Assembly: GCF_947496515.1 (NCBI RefSeq)
Contig: NZ_CANMDB010000001.1
Coordinates: forward strand, 496,001 to 560,000
Length of the DNA stretch: 64,000 nt
Direction: 5' to 3'
Source: an uncultured Roseobacter sp.
GTDB taxonomy: Bacteria > Pseudomonadota > Alphaproteobacteria > Rhodobacterales > Rhodobacteraceae
The translations under genes and the position numbers were made by a program. The notes below the pieces were generated by a model. It made no database searches, was not told where the DNA came from, and worked only from the letters and a program-made list of their open reading frames with translations. Shown one piece after another: positions 45,045 through 53,691 of the stretch (position 1 is the first letter of the stretch; each line of letters starts with the position of its first letter).

Positions 45045-45059
45045 GAACGAAGGCGGAAC
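45045..45059 (-). promoter_or_regulatory. LexA (SOS) box of uvrA
   Basis: GAACGAAGGCGGAAC (GTTC-N7-GTTC on the minus strand) is an exact match to the alphaproteobacterial LexA direct repeat. It lies 65 bases before the uvrA start, in the 80-base gap to the MFS gene. Its position before a canonical SOS gene makes chance unlikely. Confidence 0.88.
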
Positions 45060-45060
45060 A

Positions 45061-46215
45061 TCACCGTTGCTGACGCTTTCTGGCAAGAGCAATGTGCACA
45101 AGCGCGCCACAGACGAAGGCCGCGCCTCCCAGAAGGGGCAGCGCGACGTATCCGAGCGCGCCGGACGCCACTGCCATGACGGGGGTGCCGAGTGTATTCC
45201 CGATGTTGCCGGTCTGGGCCATGGCGCCATTGGCCTGGGCCTGAGTCTGGGCTTGCGTATTGAGCTGCGGGACAGCGGCAAAGCTCGCTCCCTGAATAAG
45301 TCCCATGGATCCGGCCAATGTCAGGCAGGCAGCGACGCCACCGGGATCCAGTGTCAGCCACAGCATGCTCGCGGCACTGGCAGCAAAACCCAGCAGAATC
45401 ACGCTGACCGCCGTCACATGGCGCAGCAGCGCCACCCCCAGCGTCATGGACACGGCGATGGAGGTGAGCGGCATCGCTCCCATCACAAAGGCCCGTTGCG
45501 CGGCATCGATATAGGGCGGCAGCACGGTCAGAATGGAGACGAAGCAGAAGGTATAGAAAAGCCATCCGGCCGCAGGCGCGGCCATCGCCGGAGACCGATA
45601 GATGGTCACGTGATCGCGCAGCAATTGAGCCAGTGAAAAAGCAGGGGTCGGTGCAGCGGGCGTGCGCTTCAGCCACCAGTCCAGTATCAGGGCAAAGACC
45701 GCAAGGTAGAGCCCGTGCGCCATCAGCAGCGCCGGAATGCCCGCATGGGCCACCAGCGGCAAACCCGCCCAGGCGAGCACCGCAAAGGCCACGCCAAAGA
45801 AAGTGCCCCACAGTGTCAGCGCCAATCCGCGATCCTGCGGTGCACAAATCTGCGCAATCAGCGTCGGTGCCGCAACAACGATCCCAAGATGGGACAACCC
45901 TTCGAGCGCGCGGCTGACCAAGAGCCATGGCAGCGGCGGTACAAGTGCCTGAAAAAGCGAGATGACCGCCCCCGCCCACAGCGCCCAGAGCAGCGCGCGA
46001 CGGTAGCGGATTCGAGCCACCAGCACACCGGCCGCCACCCCCGCGAAGATGCCCAGCAATCCCACGACCGACACCACCCAACCCAGCGAGGCCCCCGCCT
46101 GTGGATAAAGGCCGGGCAGCTGATCGAAAATCGCGCTGAACTTGCCGTATTGCGCCGCCGCCCCCAGACCCGCTCCCCAGAGCGCGAGGACCAGACCCCA
46201 GGATGTCTTTTGCAT
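45061..46215 (-). CDS. MFS transporter
   Basis: A 384-aa permease with 12 predicted membrane segments. The loop 2-3 region reads VARIRYRRALLWALWAG, a weak version of the MFS motif. The N-terminus (MQKTSWGLVLALWGAGLGAAAQYGKFSAIFDQLPGLYPQAG) fits CynX/NimT-like or YbfB-like permeases. The substrate is unknown. It stands alone upstream of uvrA on the same strand. Related genes are often in metabolite or drug efflux groups. Confidence 0.85.
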   Translation of the reverse strand: MQKTSWGLVLALWGAGLGAAAQYGKFSAIFDQLPGLYPQAGASLGWVVSVVGLLGIFAGVAAGVLVARIRYRRALLWALWAGAVISLFQALVPPLPWLLVSRALEGLSHLGIVVAAPTLIAQICAPQDRGLALTLWGTFFGVAFAVLAWAGLPLVAHAGIPALLMAHGLYLAVFALILDWWLKRTPAAPTPAFSLAQLLRDHVTIYRSPAMAAPAAGWLFYTFCFVSILTVLPPYIDAAQRAFVMGAMPLTSIAVSMTLGVALLRHVTAVSVILLGFAASAASMLWLTLDPGGVAACLTLAGSMGLIQGASFAAVPQLNTQAQTQAQANGAMAQTGNIGNTLGTPVMAVASGALGYVALPLLGGAAFVCGALVHIALARKRQQR

Positions 46216-46293
46216 GGATCGCCTCCTCCGGCTCTATCGCAGAGGCTGCGGGCGGCGGCAATGGTCTGCGAATGCCGGATTACCGCGGGCGCC

Positions 46294-46920
46294 TCATGGC
46301 TGCTCGGGGCCTGGCGCCCACGGGATCCCCGCATTCCGGGCCAGACGATGGGTGATGGTGCGCATCACAGACATGCCGAAGCTTGGATCCTCGAACTGCA
46401 GCCGCATGAAACCTTTGGCGTCCAACTCGTAGATGCGGGCATCCCGTGTACAGCGTGCGCTGGCCGTGCGCACAGCAGCATCGGTGAAAAACGCGATCTC
46501 GCCAAAGATATCACCCGCCTGCAGGTCGATGTCGAACTCCTCGATCCGCACACTGCCTTCGGCCAGAAAGTACAGCTGGCAAACCGAATCGCCCTTGGCG
46601 AACACCAGCGTGCCGGCAGCAACCCGCCGCGCGGTTCCATAGGTCCGGATCACCGAAAAATCAGACGCCTCCATGTCCGCCCGACCCACCTTTCTGCGCA
46701 GGGCGATCAGTTGCCAGAGCCGCAGCATGTTGATCGGCAACAGCAAAAGCTCCATCGCCAACAGCGGCCAGAGTTGCAGAAACAGCGCGTAAAGCACAAA
46801 GGCGACCGATGAAGCAATTGCGAGAACCCGCAGCGCCAGCATGGTGTTCACCGCATAACTGGCCACCGTCAGCGCCGAGGCGATCCAGCCCACCAATTCA
46901 ATCCAGTCCACCCCATTCAT
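46294..46920 (-). CDS. Membrane protein with cyclic nucleotide-binding domain (Popeye-like layout)
   Basis: A 208-aa protein. Residues 1-75 contain three membrane segments. Residues about 95-205 form a CRP-like cyclic nucleotide-binding domain (GTLVFAKGDSVCQLYFLAEGSVRIEEF; DLQAGDIFGEIAFFTDAAVRTASARC). FGEIAFF followed by R-T-A keeps the Gly, Glu and Arg of the phosphate-binding cassette, so cAMP or cGMP binding is plausible. No DNA-binding helix and no channel pore are present. This layout recalls Popeye-domain proteins. A membrane-bound nucleotide sensor with unknown output. Confidence 0.85.
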   Translation of the reverse strand: MNGVDWIELVGWIASALTVASYAVNTMLALRVLAIASSVAFVLYALFLQLWPLLAMELLLLPINMLRLWQLIALRRKVGRADMEASDFSVIRTYGTARRVAAGTLVFAKGDSVCQLYFLAEGSVRIEEFDIDLQAGDIFGEIAFFTDAAVRTASARCTRDARIYELDAKGFMRLQFEDPSFGMSVMRTITHRLARNAGIPWAPGPEQP

Positions 46921-47039
46921 GCAATGTGCTCCCCGTCCCGTGCCAGCGCGCCTGTCGCATCAGCAGTCACCGCCCACTTGGGCCCGCCAACCGGTCAGCT
47001 TGCAATGGAAAAATGACACCCCGCCAAGCGCGCTCCGCA

Positions 47040-47948
47040 TCAACGGACGTGCCCGCCTGCCCCGCCGAGTTCGGCGAACCCCTGCGCCAGCACCTCGCGG
47101 ACCCGGGCGATCCGCGGCACGTAGCGGAGCGCTTGCGGCACAACGAGCCAGACCGGCAAAGAGGGCAGCTGGATGAAATCCGCGATGCGCACGACCCGCG
47201 GATCCGCGTCGCCAATAACGCGCTGAAACCCCCCGACCCCACCGCCCGCGCAGACCAGTGCCCAGTTCACCAACTGGTCCTCACACCGCAGCCCGAAGGC
47301 CTCCGGTGTCGGGCGGAGGCCGTTTTCGGCCATCAGGTCGATCATGGCATCGGACTGATCATAGCCCACGAAATCCATCGCCATCAGCGCCTCTCGCGTC
47401 TGAGGCCGGCCGCGATCCGCGAGGTAGCTGTGCGCCGCGTAAAGACCCAGCGGCAGCTCCGCGATCTTCTGAGCCGTGAGGTCACCACGTTCTGGCCGGA
47501 ACATGCGCAGGGCGATGTCTGCCTCGCGGTGCATCAGGTTTTCCGGCACGTCGGAGGCGATTACATCGATCTGGATCCCCGGCTCCTGTCTTCGAAGCGT
47601 TGCAAGGATCGGTGGCAGATGCCAATAGGAGACAACGCGCGCTGCGGTCAGGCGGACCCGCCCTTCGAGCCGGGTGCTGGTACCGGCGGCGGTCAGGGCG
47701 ATCTGCGCTGCAGCCTCGGCCATCTCCAGCGCATGGGTGTGGAGCCGTTCACCGAAAGGGGTCAACCGCTGGCCCTGCGGCGTGCGCTTCAAGAGCGGCT
47801 GGTCGAACGAGCTCTCAAGCGCCCGGATGTGGCGGCCCAACGTCGGCTGACTGATGCCGCAGCGACGCGCGGCGGCGGACAAGGATCCCGCCTTGGCGAC
47901 GGCGAGAAAGCTCTGAAGCAGAGCCCAGTCGAGTTGGCGGATACCCAT
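47040..47948 (-). CDS. LysR-family transcriptional regulator
   Basis: A 302-aa LTTR with the helix-turn-helix in LLQSFLAVAKAGSLSAAARRCGISQPTLGRHIRALE and a normal effector domain. Divergent from an NAD-dependent epimerase-like gene, its probable target. Its start codon overlaps an inverted repeat (47947-47960) that could be its own operator. Confidence 0.92.
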   Translation of the reverse strand: MGIRQLDWALLQSFLAVAKAGSLSAAARRCGISQPTLGRHIRALESSFDQPLLKRTPQGQRLTPFGERLHTHALEMAEAAAQIALTAAGTSTRLEGRVRLTAARVVSYWHLPPILATLRRQEPGIQIDVIASDVPENLMHREADIALRMFRPERGDLTAQKIAELPLGLYAAHSYLADRGRPQTREALMAMDFVGYDQSDAMIDLMAENGLRPTPEAFGLRCEDQLVNWALVCAGGGVGGFQRVIGDADPRVVRIADFIQLPSLPVWLVVPQALRYVPRIARVREVLAQGFAELGGAGGHVR

Positions 47949-47960
47949 TCATAAATGAAT
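47947..47960. promoter_or_regulatory. Candidate LysR operator, overlapping the regulator's start codon
   Basis: ATTCAT-AA-ATGAAT is a perfect 6-base inverted repeat with a 2-base spacer. It includes the first bases of the lysR start codon at 47948. It lies 76 bases before the epimerase start, suited to autorepression and control of the divergent gene. Confidence 0.45.
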
Positions 47961-48035
47961 ACACATCCTGCGATATCTCGCAATCCCCATGCGCAAACAT
48001 CTGTGAGACACAGGCCGTACAGAAAAGGAGATCCC

Positions 48036-48899
48036 ATGTCCCGAACAGTTCTCATCCTCGGCGCCTCCGGTCACGCGGGCCAGGCCTTTGGCCGTGCATT
48101 TGCCGCAGATGGCTGGCAGATCCGCCGCTATCAGCGCGGCACGGATCCGGCTGCTGTTGCGCGTGGCGCGGATCTGATCATCAACGCCATGAACCCGCCC
48201 AGCTACCATGACTGGCCACGACAGATCCCCAAGATCACAGCGCTCGCCATGGCGGCGGCGCGAGCCAGCGGCGCGCGGGTGCTGATCCCCGGCAATGTCT
48301 ACGTCTACGGCACGCAGCCTGGCCCGTGGTCGGCTGCGACACCGCATCGCCCCTGCACCCGCAAGGGTGCCATCCGTGCGCGGATGGAGGCCAACTGGCG
48401 CGCCTCGGGACTGCCTGTCACCATCCTGCGCGGGGGGGATTTCATCGACGGTCAGCGACCGGGACAGACCATGGGGTTGGTCGTGCTGAAGCATCTGGCC
48501 AAGGATCGCATCACCGCACTCGGGTCTCCGACGGTGAAGCGGGCCTATGCTTATCTGCCGGATTTTGCCAGCGCCGCCGTTCAGCTGACGCGGGCGGAGG
48601 ATCTACCGGTGTTTGCCGAAATTCCCTTTGCCGGTCACACCTTCAGCATCAATGACCTGGCAGCGGAGATCACGCGGCACCGCGGGCGGCCTGCTCGGGT
48701 CACCCGGTTTCCGTGGTGGACCTTGCGCCTGAGCGCGCCTGTGTGGGAGTTGGCGCGAGAGATGGTAGAGATGCGGTACCTCTTTGATCATCCGCACCAG
48801 TTGGACGGCGCTGATTTCAAGGCGCGTGTTCCGGGGTTTGAGCCCACACCCTTTAGCGACATGGTCCGCCAGATGATTGCGGTCCATGAATGCTCTTGA
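48036..48899 (+). CDS. NAD-dependent epimerase/dehydratase-like protein
   Basis: A 287-aa short-chain dehydrogenase-type protein started at ATG 48036 behind AAAAGGAG. TVLILGASGHAGQAFGRAF is the NAD(P)-binding Gly motif, and NVYVYG corresponds to the region with the catalytic Tyr (Y-x3-K appears incomplete). GGDFIDGQRPGQTMGL lies in the substrate region. The substrate is unknown. It is divergent from the LysR gene, which probably regulates it. It could be atypical, such as an NmrA-like sensor. Confidence 0.82.
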   Translation: MSRTVLILGASGHAGQAFGRAFAADGWQIRRYQRGTDPAAVARGADLIINAMNPPSYHDWPRQIPKITALAMAAARASGARVLIPGNVYVYGTQPGPWSAATPHRPCTRKGAIRARMEANWRASGLPVTILRGGDFIDGQRPGQTMGLVVLKHLAKDRITALGSPTVKRAYAYLPDFASAAVQLTRAEDLPVFAEIPFAGHTFSINDLAAEITRHRGRPARVTRFPWWTLRLSAPVWELAREMVEMRYLFDHPHQLDGADFKARVPGFEPTPFSDMVRQMIAVHECS

Positions 48900-48926
48900 G
48901 GTCGGGCGGCCCTGGTGGGTGGCCCA

Positions 48927-50324
48927 CTACATGTGGATGACGCGGCCGTAAGCATCCAGCACGCTTTCGTGCATCATCTCGCTGAGCGTCGGGTGCGGGA
49001 AGACGGTGTTCATCAGGTCTTCCTCGGTCGTTTCCAGCTGACGACCGACAACATAGCCCTGAATAAGCTCCGTGACCTCGGCGCCGATCATATGCGCGCC
49101 CAGAAGCTCGCCGGTCTTGGCGTCAAAGACGGTCTTGATCATGCCTTCCTGTTCGCCCAGAGCGATGGCCTTGCCGTTCCCGATGAAGGGGAAGCGCCCG
49201 ACCTTGATCTCGTAGCCCAGCTCCTTGGCCTTGGCCTCGGAATAGCCGACGGAGGCGACCTGCGGATGACAATAGGTGCAGCCTGCGATGCTCTCGGGTT
49301 TGACGGGGTGGACGTCGTTGTGACCCGCGATCAGCTCAGCCACCATAACGCCCTCGTGCGAGGCCTTGTGCGCGAGCCAGGGGGCCCCGGCGATATCCCC
49401 GATGGCATAGAGCCCCTCGACGCCGGTGCGGCAGAACTCATCCGTCACCACATGGGTGCGGTCGATCTTGACGCCCAGCTTTTCCAGCCCCAACCCTTCG
49501 GTATTGCCGACGATGCCGACGGCGGAAATCACGGTGTCAAATTCGTGTTTCTCCGTCTTGCCGCCGGCCTCGATGTGGGCGGTAACCTTGCCCTTGCCGC
49601 GGTCAAGCTGCTTGACCATGGCTTTTTGCATGATCTTCATGCCCTGCTTCTCAAAACTCTTTTTCGCAAAGCCAGAGATCTCCGCGTCCTCGACGGGAAG
49701 CACCCGGTCCATGACCTCCACGACAGTCGTGTCAGCGCCAAGTGTGTTGTAAAAGCTCGCGAACTCGATGCCGATGGCGCCTGAGCCGATCACCAGCAGC
49801 TTTTTCGGCATGTGCTTGGGCTGTAGCGCGTGCTTGTAGGTCCAGACCAGATGGCCATCCGCCTCCAGCCCCGGCAGTTCGCGCGCGCGTGCGCCAGTGG
49901 CGAGGACGACGTTCTTGGCGGTCAGCTCTTCGCTGCCTTTCTCCGTCTTGACCGTCACCTTGCCCTTGGCTGGGATCGTCGCCTCGCCCATGACCACGGT
50001 GACCTTGTTCTTCTTCATCAGATGGCCGATGCCGCCCGACAACTGCCCCGCCACCTGACGGGAGCGTTTGACCACCGCACCCAGATCGTAGCCCACATTG
50101 TCGGCCTTCAGACCAAATTCCTTGGCGCGGTGCATCAGATGGAAGACTTCAGAAGAGCGCAGCATCGCCTTGGTCGGGATGCAGCCCCAGTTCAGGCATA
50201 TACCGCCCAGATGCTCGCGTTCGATGATGGCGACGGACATGCCCAGTTGTGCGGCTCGGATCGCCGACACATAGCCGCCGGGGCCTGCGCCGATCACGAT
50301 CAGATCATAGGATTTCGCTGCCAT
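48927..50324 (-). CDS. lpdA: Dihydrolipoyl dehydrogenase
   Basis: A 465-aa E3 subunit started at ATG 50324; the frame extends upstream without support. FAD site VIGAGPGGYVSAIRAAQLG, redox disulfide GGICLNWGCIPTKAML, NAD site VIGSGAIGIEFASFYNTLGA and the C-terminal catalytic HPTLSEMMHE motif are complete. It reoxidises lipoamide in 2-oxoacid dehydrogenases. No E1 or E2 genes are next to it; its neighbours are DUF924 upstream and the convergent epimerase gene. Confidence 0.96.
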   Translation of the reverse strand: MAAKSYDLIVIGAGPGGYVSAIRAAQLGMSVAIIEREHLGGICLNWGCIPTKAMLRSSEVFHLMHRAKEFGLKADNVGYDLGAVVKRSRQVAGQLSGGIGHLMKKNKVTVVMGEATIPAKGKVTVKTEKGSEELTAKNVVLATGARARELPGLEADGHLVWTYKHALQPKHMPKKLLVIGSGAIGIEFASFYNTLGADTTVVEVMDRVLPVEDAEISGFAKKSFEKQGMKIMQKAMVKQLDRGKGKVTAHIEAGGKTEKHEFDTVISAVGIVGNTEGLGLEKLGVKIDRTHVVTDEFCRTGVEGLYAIGDIAGAPWLAHKASHEGVMVAELIAGHNDVHPVKPESIAGCTYCHPQVASVGYSEAKAKELGYEIKVGRFPFIGNGKAIALGEQEGMIKTVFDAKTGELLGAHMIGAEVTELIQGYVVGRQLETTEEDLMNTVFPHPTLSEMMHESVLDAYGRVIHM

Positions 50325-50518
50325 GGGATGTCCTCGCTCGCTCGCCAAAAAAGATCGAGCGTCGACCTTAACCCCGATCCTCATGTCTCGCGTTTTTAGC
50401 CTAAAAGATCAGACACAACTACGAAACGAGAGCGCCAAGGGGATACCTTCGCCCGATAGTTCACCGTTAAACTATATGATCAGCCCCGGCAACATGCGGC
50501 ACGCGATCGCGGGAACGA

Positions 50519-51106
50519 TCAGGCAGCCTCGGTCGCGCGAGGAAGCGTGCGAAGCAATTCAGCGTAGCCGCCGCGCTCAATGAAATCCACCTCGGCAGCG
50601 GTGCTGGCCCGCGTCAGAGCATCGTTGCGGAACGGGAAGCGCCCGAACTCGCGGATCACGGCGCGATGTGCCTGTGCATGCAGTAGGGTATCGCCACCCT
50701 GATCCGGCATCCGCTCGCATACGAGACGAACGCAGCGATCCTGATCGCAGAGGTTCTCTGAGTGCATCAGCGGCAGATAGAAAAACTGTCGCGCCGGTGA
50801 GTCGATCTTGAGATCCCAACCGCGGTCAATGGCGGACTTCGCGGCAGCCAGCGCGAACCGGTCTGTCGAAAAGGCCTCGGCGGTGTCGCGGAACATGTTG
50901 CGCGGAAACTGGTCCATCAGGATGATGTAGGCTAGGACCCCCGACGGGTAGGTCAGCCAGAGCGAAAACCGCCCCTCCGTGGCGCTGTACCATGTAGCGC
51001 TGAAGCGCGCGCGAATCGTGCTGTCCAGGGCGGCGGACTGTTTGTACCAATCACCGGGCGATACCTCGTCGAGCCAAAAGCTCAGAACGTCCTCGGGACC
51101 TGCCAT
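50519..51106 (-). CDS. DUF924 family protein
   Basis: A 195-aa soluble all-helical protein. It starts AGPEDVLSFWLDEVSPGDWYKQ and contains FPRNMFRDTAEAFSTDRFALAAA, FFYLPLMHSENLCDQDRC and FGRFPFRNDALTR, the signature stretches of DUF924, a TPR-like fold of unknown function. Normal length. It is a single gene between MFS and lpd genes with about 195 bases before lpd that hold no further gene. Confidence 0.92.
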   Translation of the reverse strand: MAGPEDVLSFWLDEVSPGDWYKQSAALDSTIRARFSATWYSATEGRFSLWLTYPSGVLAYIILMDQFPRNMFRDTAEAFSTDRFALAAAKSAIDRGWDLKIDSPARQFFYLPLMHSENLCDQDRCVRLVCERMPDQGGDTLLHAQAHRAVIREFGRFPFRNDALTRASTAAEVDFIERGGYAELLRTLPRATEAA

Positions 51107-51198
51107 TTTACCAATCTCCTCATAACGCGTCCCCCTGTGTATAAGTAAGGGCTTTTGACGGTTGTTTCATAGTCACTTTTTGCATCAGGCCGACATAT

Positions 51199-52458
51199 TC
51201 AACCTGCGTTTGTTTCCGATTCAGCGTTCAGATCCGTTTCAATGGCGTACTCTTGGGCATATTCCAGCGCCACGGACGTATAGTTGGGGGCAACAGCCAC
51301 ATAGGCACCGGTTTCCTCGACAGAGCGTCCGACAGTGGCGCGATAGGCGGCATAAAAGACCAGAGCCGCGAAAAGAATGCCCGTGAAGAGGTAGAAACCC
51401 GGGGGACCCACCCAGTCCATCATGTAACCGGTGATGATCGGGCCGCTGATCGCACCCAACCCGTTGATAAAGATCAGCCCGCCCGAGGCCGCGGCCATAT
51501 CCTCGTGTTCCAGAAAGTCATTGGTGTGGGCGATGAGCAGCGAATAAAGCGGATTTGACATGCCCCCGACGACGAAGGCCGAGACCAGCAGCAACCGGTA
51601 GTCCGCCCCCAGCAGCATCCCAGTGATGGAGCCCAGAACACCGATGGCCGCGACCACCAGGATTAGAAACCGCCGGTCGGCCCGGTCGGAGATCCAGCCA
51701 ATGGGGTATTGCAACAACACAGAACCCAGAAAAAACATCGCCACGAAAGTGGAGATTTGCCCGACGCTCAGCCCTGCCTTGGACCCGTAGACCGACGCCA
51801 TGCCGAACTGCGCCGAGAACACCCCGCCCAGCAGAAACATGCCCACGCAGCCCAGCGGCGAGAAGCCGACGAGCGTGCGCAGGCTCATGGGTTTGGTGGT
51901 CTCAAAGGCGGGTGTCGGGCTGATCGACAGCAGAATGGGTGTAATGGCCAGAGAGACGAGGATCGACGGGATCACGAAGAGCACGTAGCCCGAGGGGTCC
52001 GCGGTCAGCATCAGTGCCTGGCTGACCACGATGCCCGCGGTTTGCACGATCATGTAGAGTGACAGCGCCTGCCCGCGGTTTTCATTGGTGGCGGCGTTGT
52101 TCAGCCAGCTTTCCGCAGTCACATAAACCGCCGAGAAACAAAATCCGATCAGCACGCGGCCAAGGGTCCAAAGCCAGACTTCCGTGACCGTGGGATAGAG
52201 GATCATTACCGCCGAGATCATGGATGCAAGTGCTGCAAAGACCCGCACGTGACCCACGCGTCTGATGAGCCCCGGTGCCATGCGCGAGCCGCCCAGAAAG
52301 CCCAGGAAATACGCCGACATCACGATGGACATCTCCAGCGTCGAGAAGCCCTCGATCTCGCCCCGGATGCCCAGCAACGTGCCCTGCATGCCGTTGCCGA
52401 CCATCAAAAGACACATTCCAAACAACAGCGCCCAAGCGCTCGTGAGAACCTGCAGCAA
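51199..52458 (-). CDS. MFS transporter (YcaD/UMF-like)
   Basis: A 419-aa permease with 12 membrane segments and a C-terminal cytoplasmic tail of about 40 residues (EYAQEYAIETDLNAESETNAG). The sequence GNGMQGTLLGIRGEIEGFSTLEMSIVMSAYFLGFLGGS resembles the YcaD group of MFS proteins. Motif-like YPIGWISDRADRR lies between segments 8 and 9. The substrate is unknown. Same strand as queA, 113 bases upstream of its end. Confidence 0.88.
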   Translation of the reverse strand: MLQVLTSAWALLFGMCLLMVGNGMQGTLLGIRGEIEGFSTLEMSIVMSAYFLGFLGGSRMAPGLIRRVGHVRVFAALASMISAVMILYPTVTEVWLWTLGRVLIGFCFSAVYVTAESWLNNAATNENRGQALSLYMIVQTAGIVVSQALMLTADPSGYVLFVIPSILVSLAITPILLSISPTPAFETTKPMSLRTLVGFSPLGCVGMFLLGGVFSAQFGMASVYGSKAGLSVGQISTFVAMFFLGSVLLQYPIGWISDRADRRFLILVVAAIGVLGSITGMLLGADYRLLLVSAFVVGGMSNPLYSLLIAHTNDFLEHEDMAAASGGLIFINGLGAISGPIITGYMMDWVGPPGFYLFTGILFAALVFYAAYRATVGRSVEETGAYVAVAPNYTSVALEYAQEYAIETDLNAESETNAG

Positions 52459-52571
52459 TGTACGCTCCCATCAGTTGGTTTGAACGGCTCCGTATATGGC
52501 CGCTTTGACGTATCCGGGCGCCCCTTTACAGCACGTCTGCGACGCCTTCTGTCGCTTTGCGGCAGCGCGTG

Positions 52572-53621
52572 TTATTTTGGCAGCAGCAGCGACGCATCAC
52601 CGTAGGAAAAAAATCGGTATTTTGTCTTAATTGCATGCGCATAAATCGCGCGGACCCTCTCCTGCCCCATGAGCGCGGAGACCAGCATCATCAGCGTTGA
52701 CTTGGGCAGGTGAAAGTTTGTCATCAGCCCGTCCGTGACGCGAAAGGTGAAGCCGGGGTAGATGAAGATATCCGTGTCTCCTTCCCACGCGGCGATCTGC
52801 CCGCCCTGTGCTGCCGTCTCGATCAGTCGCAGCGCCGTGGTGCCTACCGGAATGATACGCCCACCAGCGGATTTCGTGGCGGCGATCTCGGCTGCGGCCT
52901 CCGCGCTGACACGGCCCCATTCGGCATGCATCTTGTGGGTTGTCACATCATCAACCTTCACCGGCAGAAAGGTGCCGGCACCCACGTGCAGTGTCACATG
53001 GCTGAAATCAACGCCGTGATCGGCGATCTGCCGCAAGAGCGCTTCGTCGAAATGCAGGGACGCGGTGGGCGCGGCAACGGCGCCCTTATAGCGGGCGAAG
53101 ACGGTCTGATAGTCGTGCTGGTCCTGCACGTCAGCGGGCCGTTTTGCGGCAATATAGGGTGGCAGCGGCATGGCACCGGCGGCCTCAAGAGCTGCATCGA
53201 AATCATCCCCAGTCAGGTTGAAGCGAAGATGCCCCTGCCCTGCCTCGACATGGTCCAGCGTGGCGCTGAGACCTGCGCCAAAGATGACGTCTTCACCCGG
53301 CTTGAGTTTCTTGAGCGGTTTGATGAGCGCGCTCCATGTGCCGTCGGCGCGCGGCTCCAGCAGGGTCACTTCGATCTTTGCGGTGGTATCACCCTGCGCG
53401 GAGCGGCGGTGGCGCTGCGCGGTCAGCCGGGCGGGGATAACCCGCGTATCGTTCAGCACCAGTCGGTCCCCCGGGCGCAGAAAGCGCGTGATATCCGCCA
53501 CGACCGCATCGGTGAGGCTGTCTTCACTTGCCACCAGCAAGCGCGCTGCGGTCCGCGGGCTCGCAGGCCGCGTGGCAATCAGATCCTCGGGCAGGTCGAA
53601 ATCAAAATCGCTGAGCTTCAT
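52572..53621 (-). CDS. queA: S-adenosylmethionine:tRNA ribosyltransferase-isomerase
   Basis: A 349-aa enzyme of queuosine synthesis, started at ATG 53621 ([16 protein letters not shown]). It moves the ribosyl part of SAM onto preQ1 at the wobble base. Family motifs [26 protein letters not shown] and [17 protein letters not shown] are present, with normal length. It follows the AsmA-like gene by 70 bases on the same strand. tgt, its usual partner, is not in the window. Confidence 0.96.
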   Translation of the reverse strand: MKLSDFDFDLPEDLIATRPASPRTAARLLVASEDSLTDAVVADITRFLRPGDRLVLNDTRVIPARLTAQRHRRSAQGDTTAKIEVTLLEPRADGTWSALIKPLKKLKPGEDVIFGAGLSATLDHVEAGQGHLRFNLTGDDFDAALEAAGAMPLPPYIAAKRPADVQDQHDYQTVFARYKGAVAAPTASLHFDEALLRQIADHGVDFSHVTLHVGAGTFLPVKVDDVTTHKMHAEWGRVSAEAAAEIAATKSAGGRIIPVGTTALRLIETAAQGGQIAAWEGDTDIFIYPGFTFRVTDGLMTNFHLPKSTLMMLVSALMGQERVRAIYAHAIKTKYRFFSYGDASLLLPK

Positions 53622-53691
53622 GGTAGCGCTCTTAGAGCATTCCCCCACCGAGGTGAAACCCCCCTTGGCAGCCGCCGCAGACCGGACGCGC

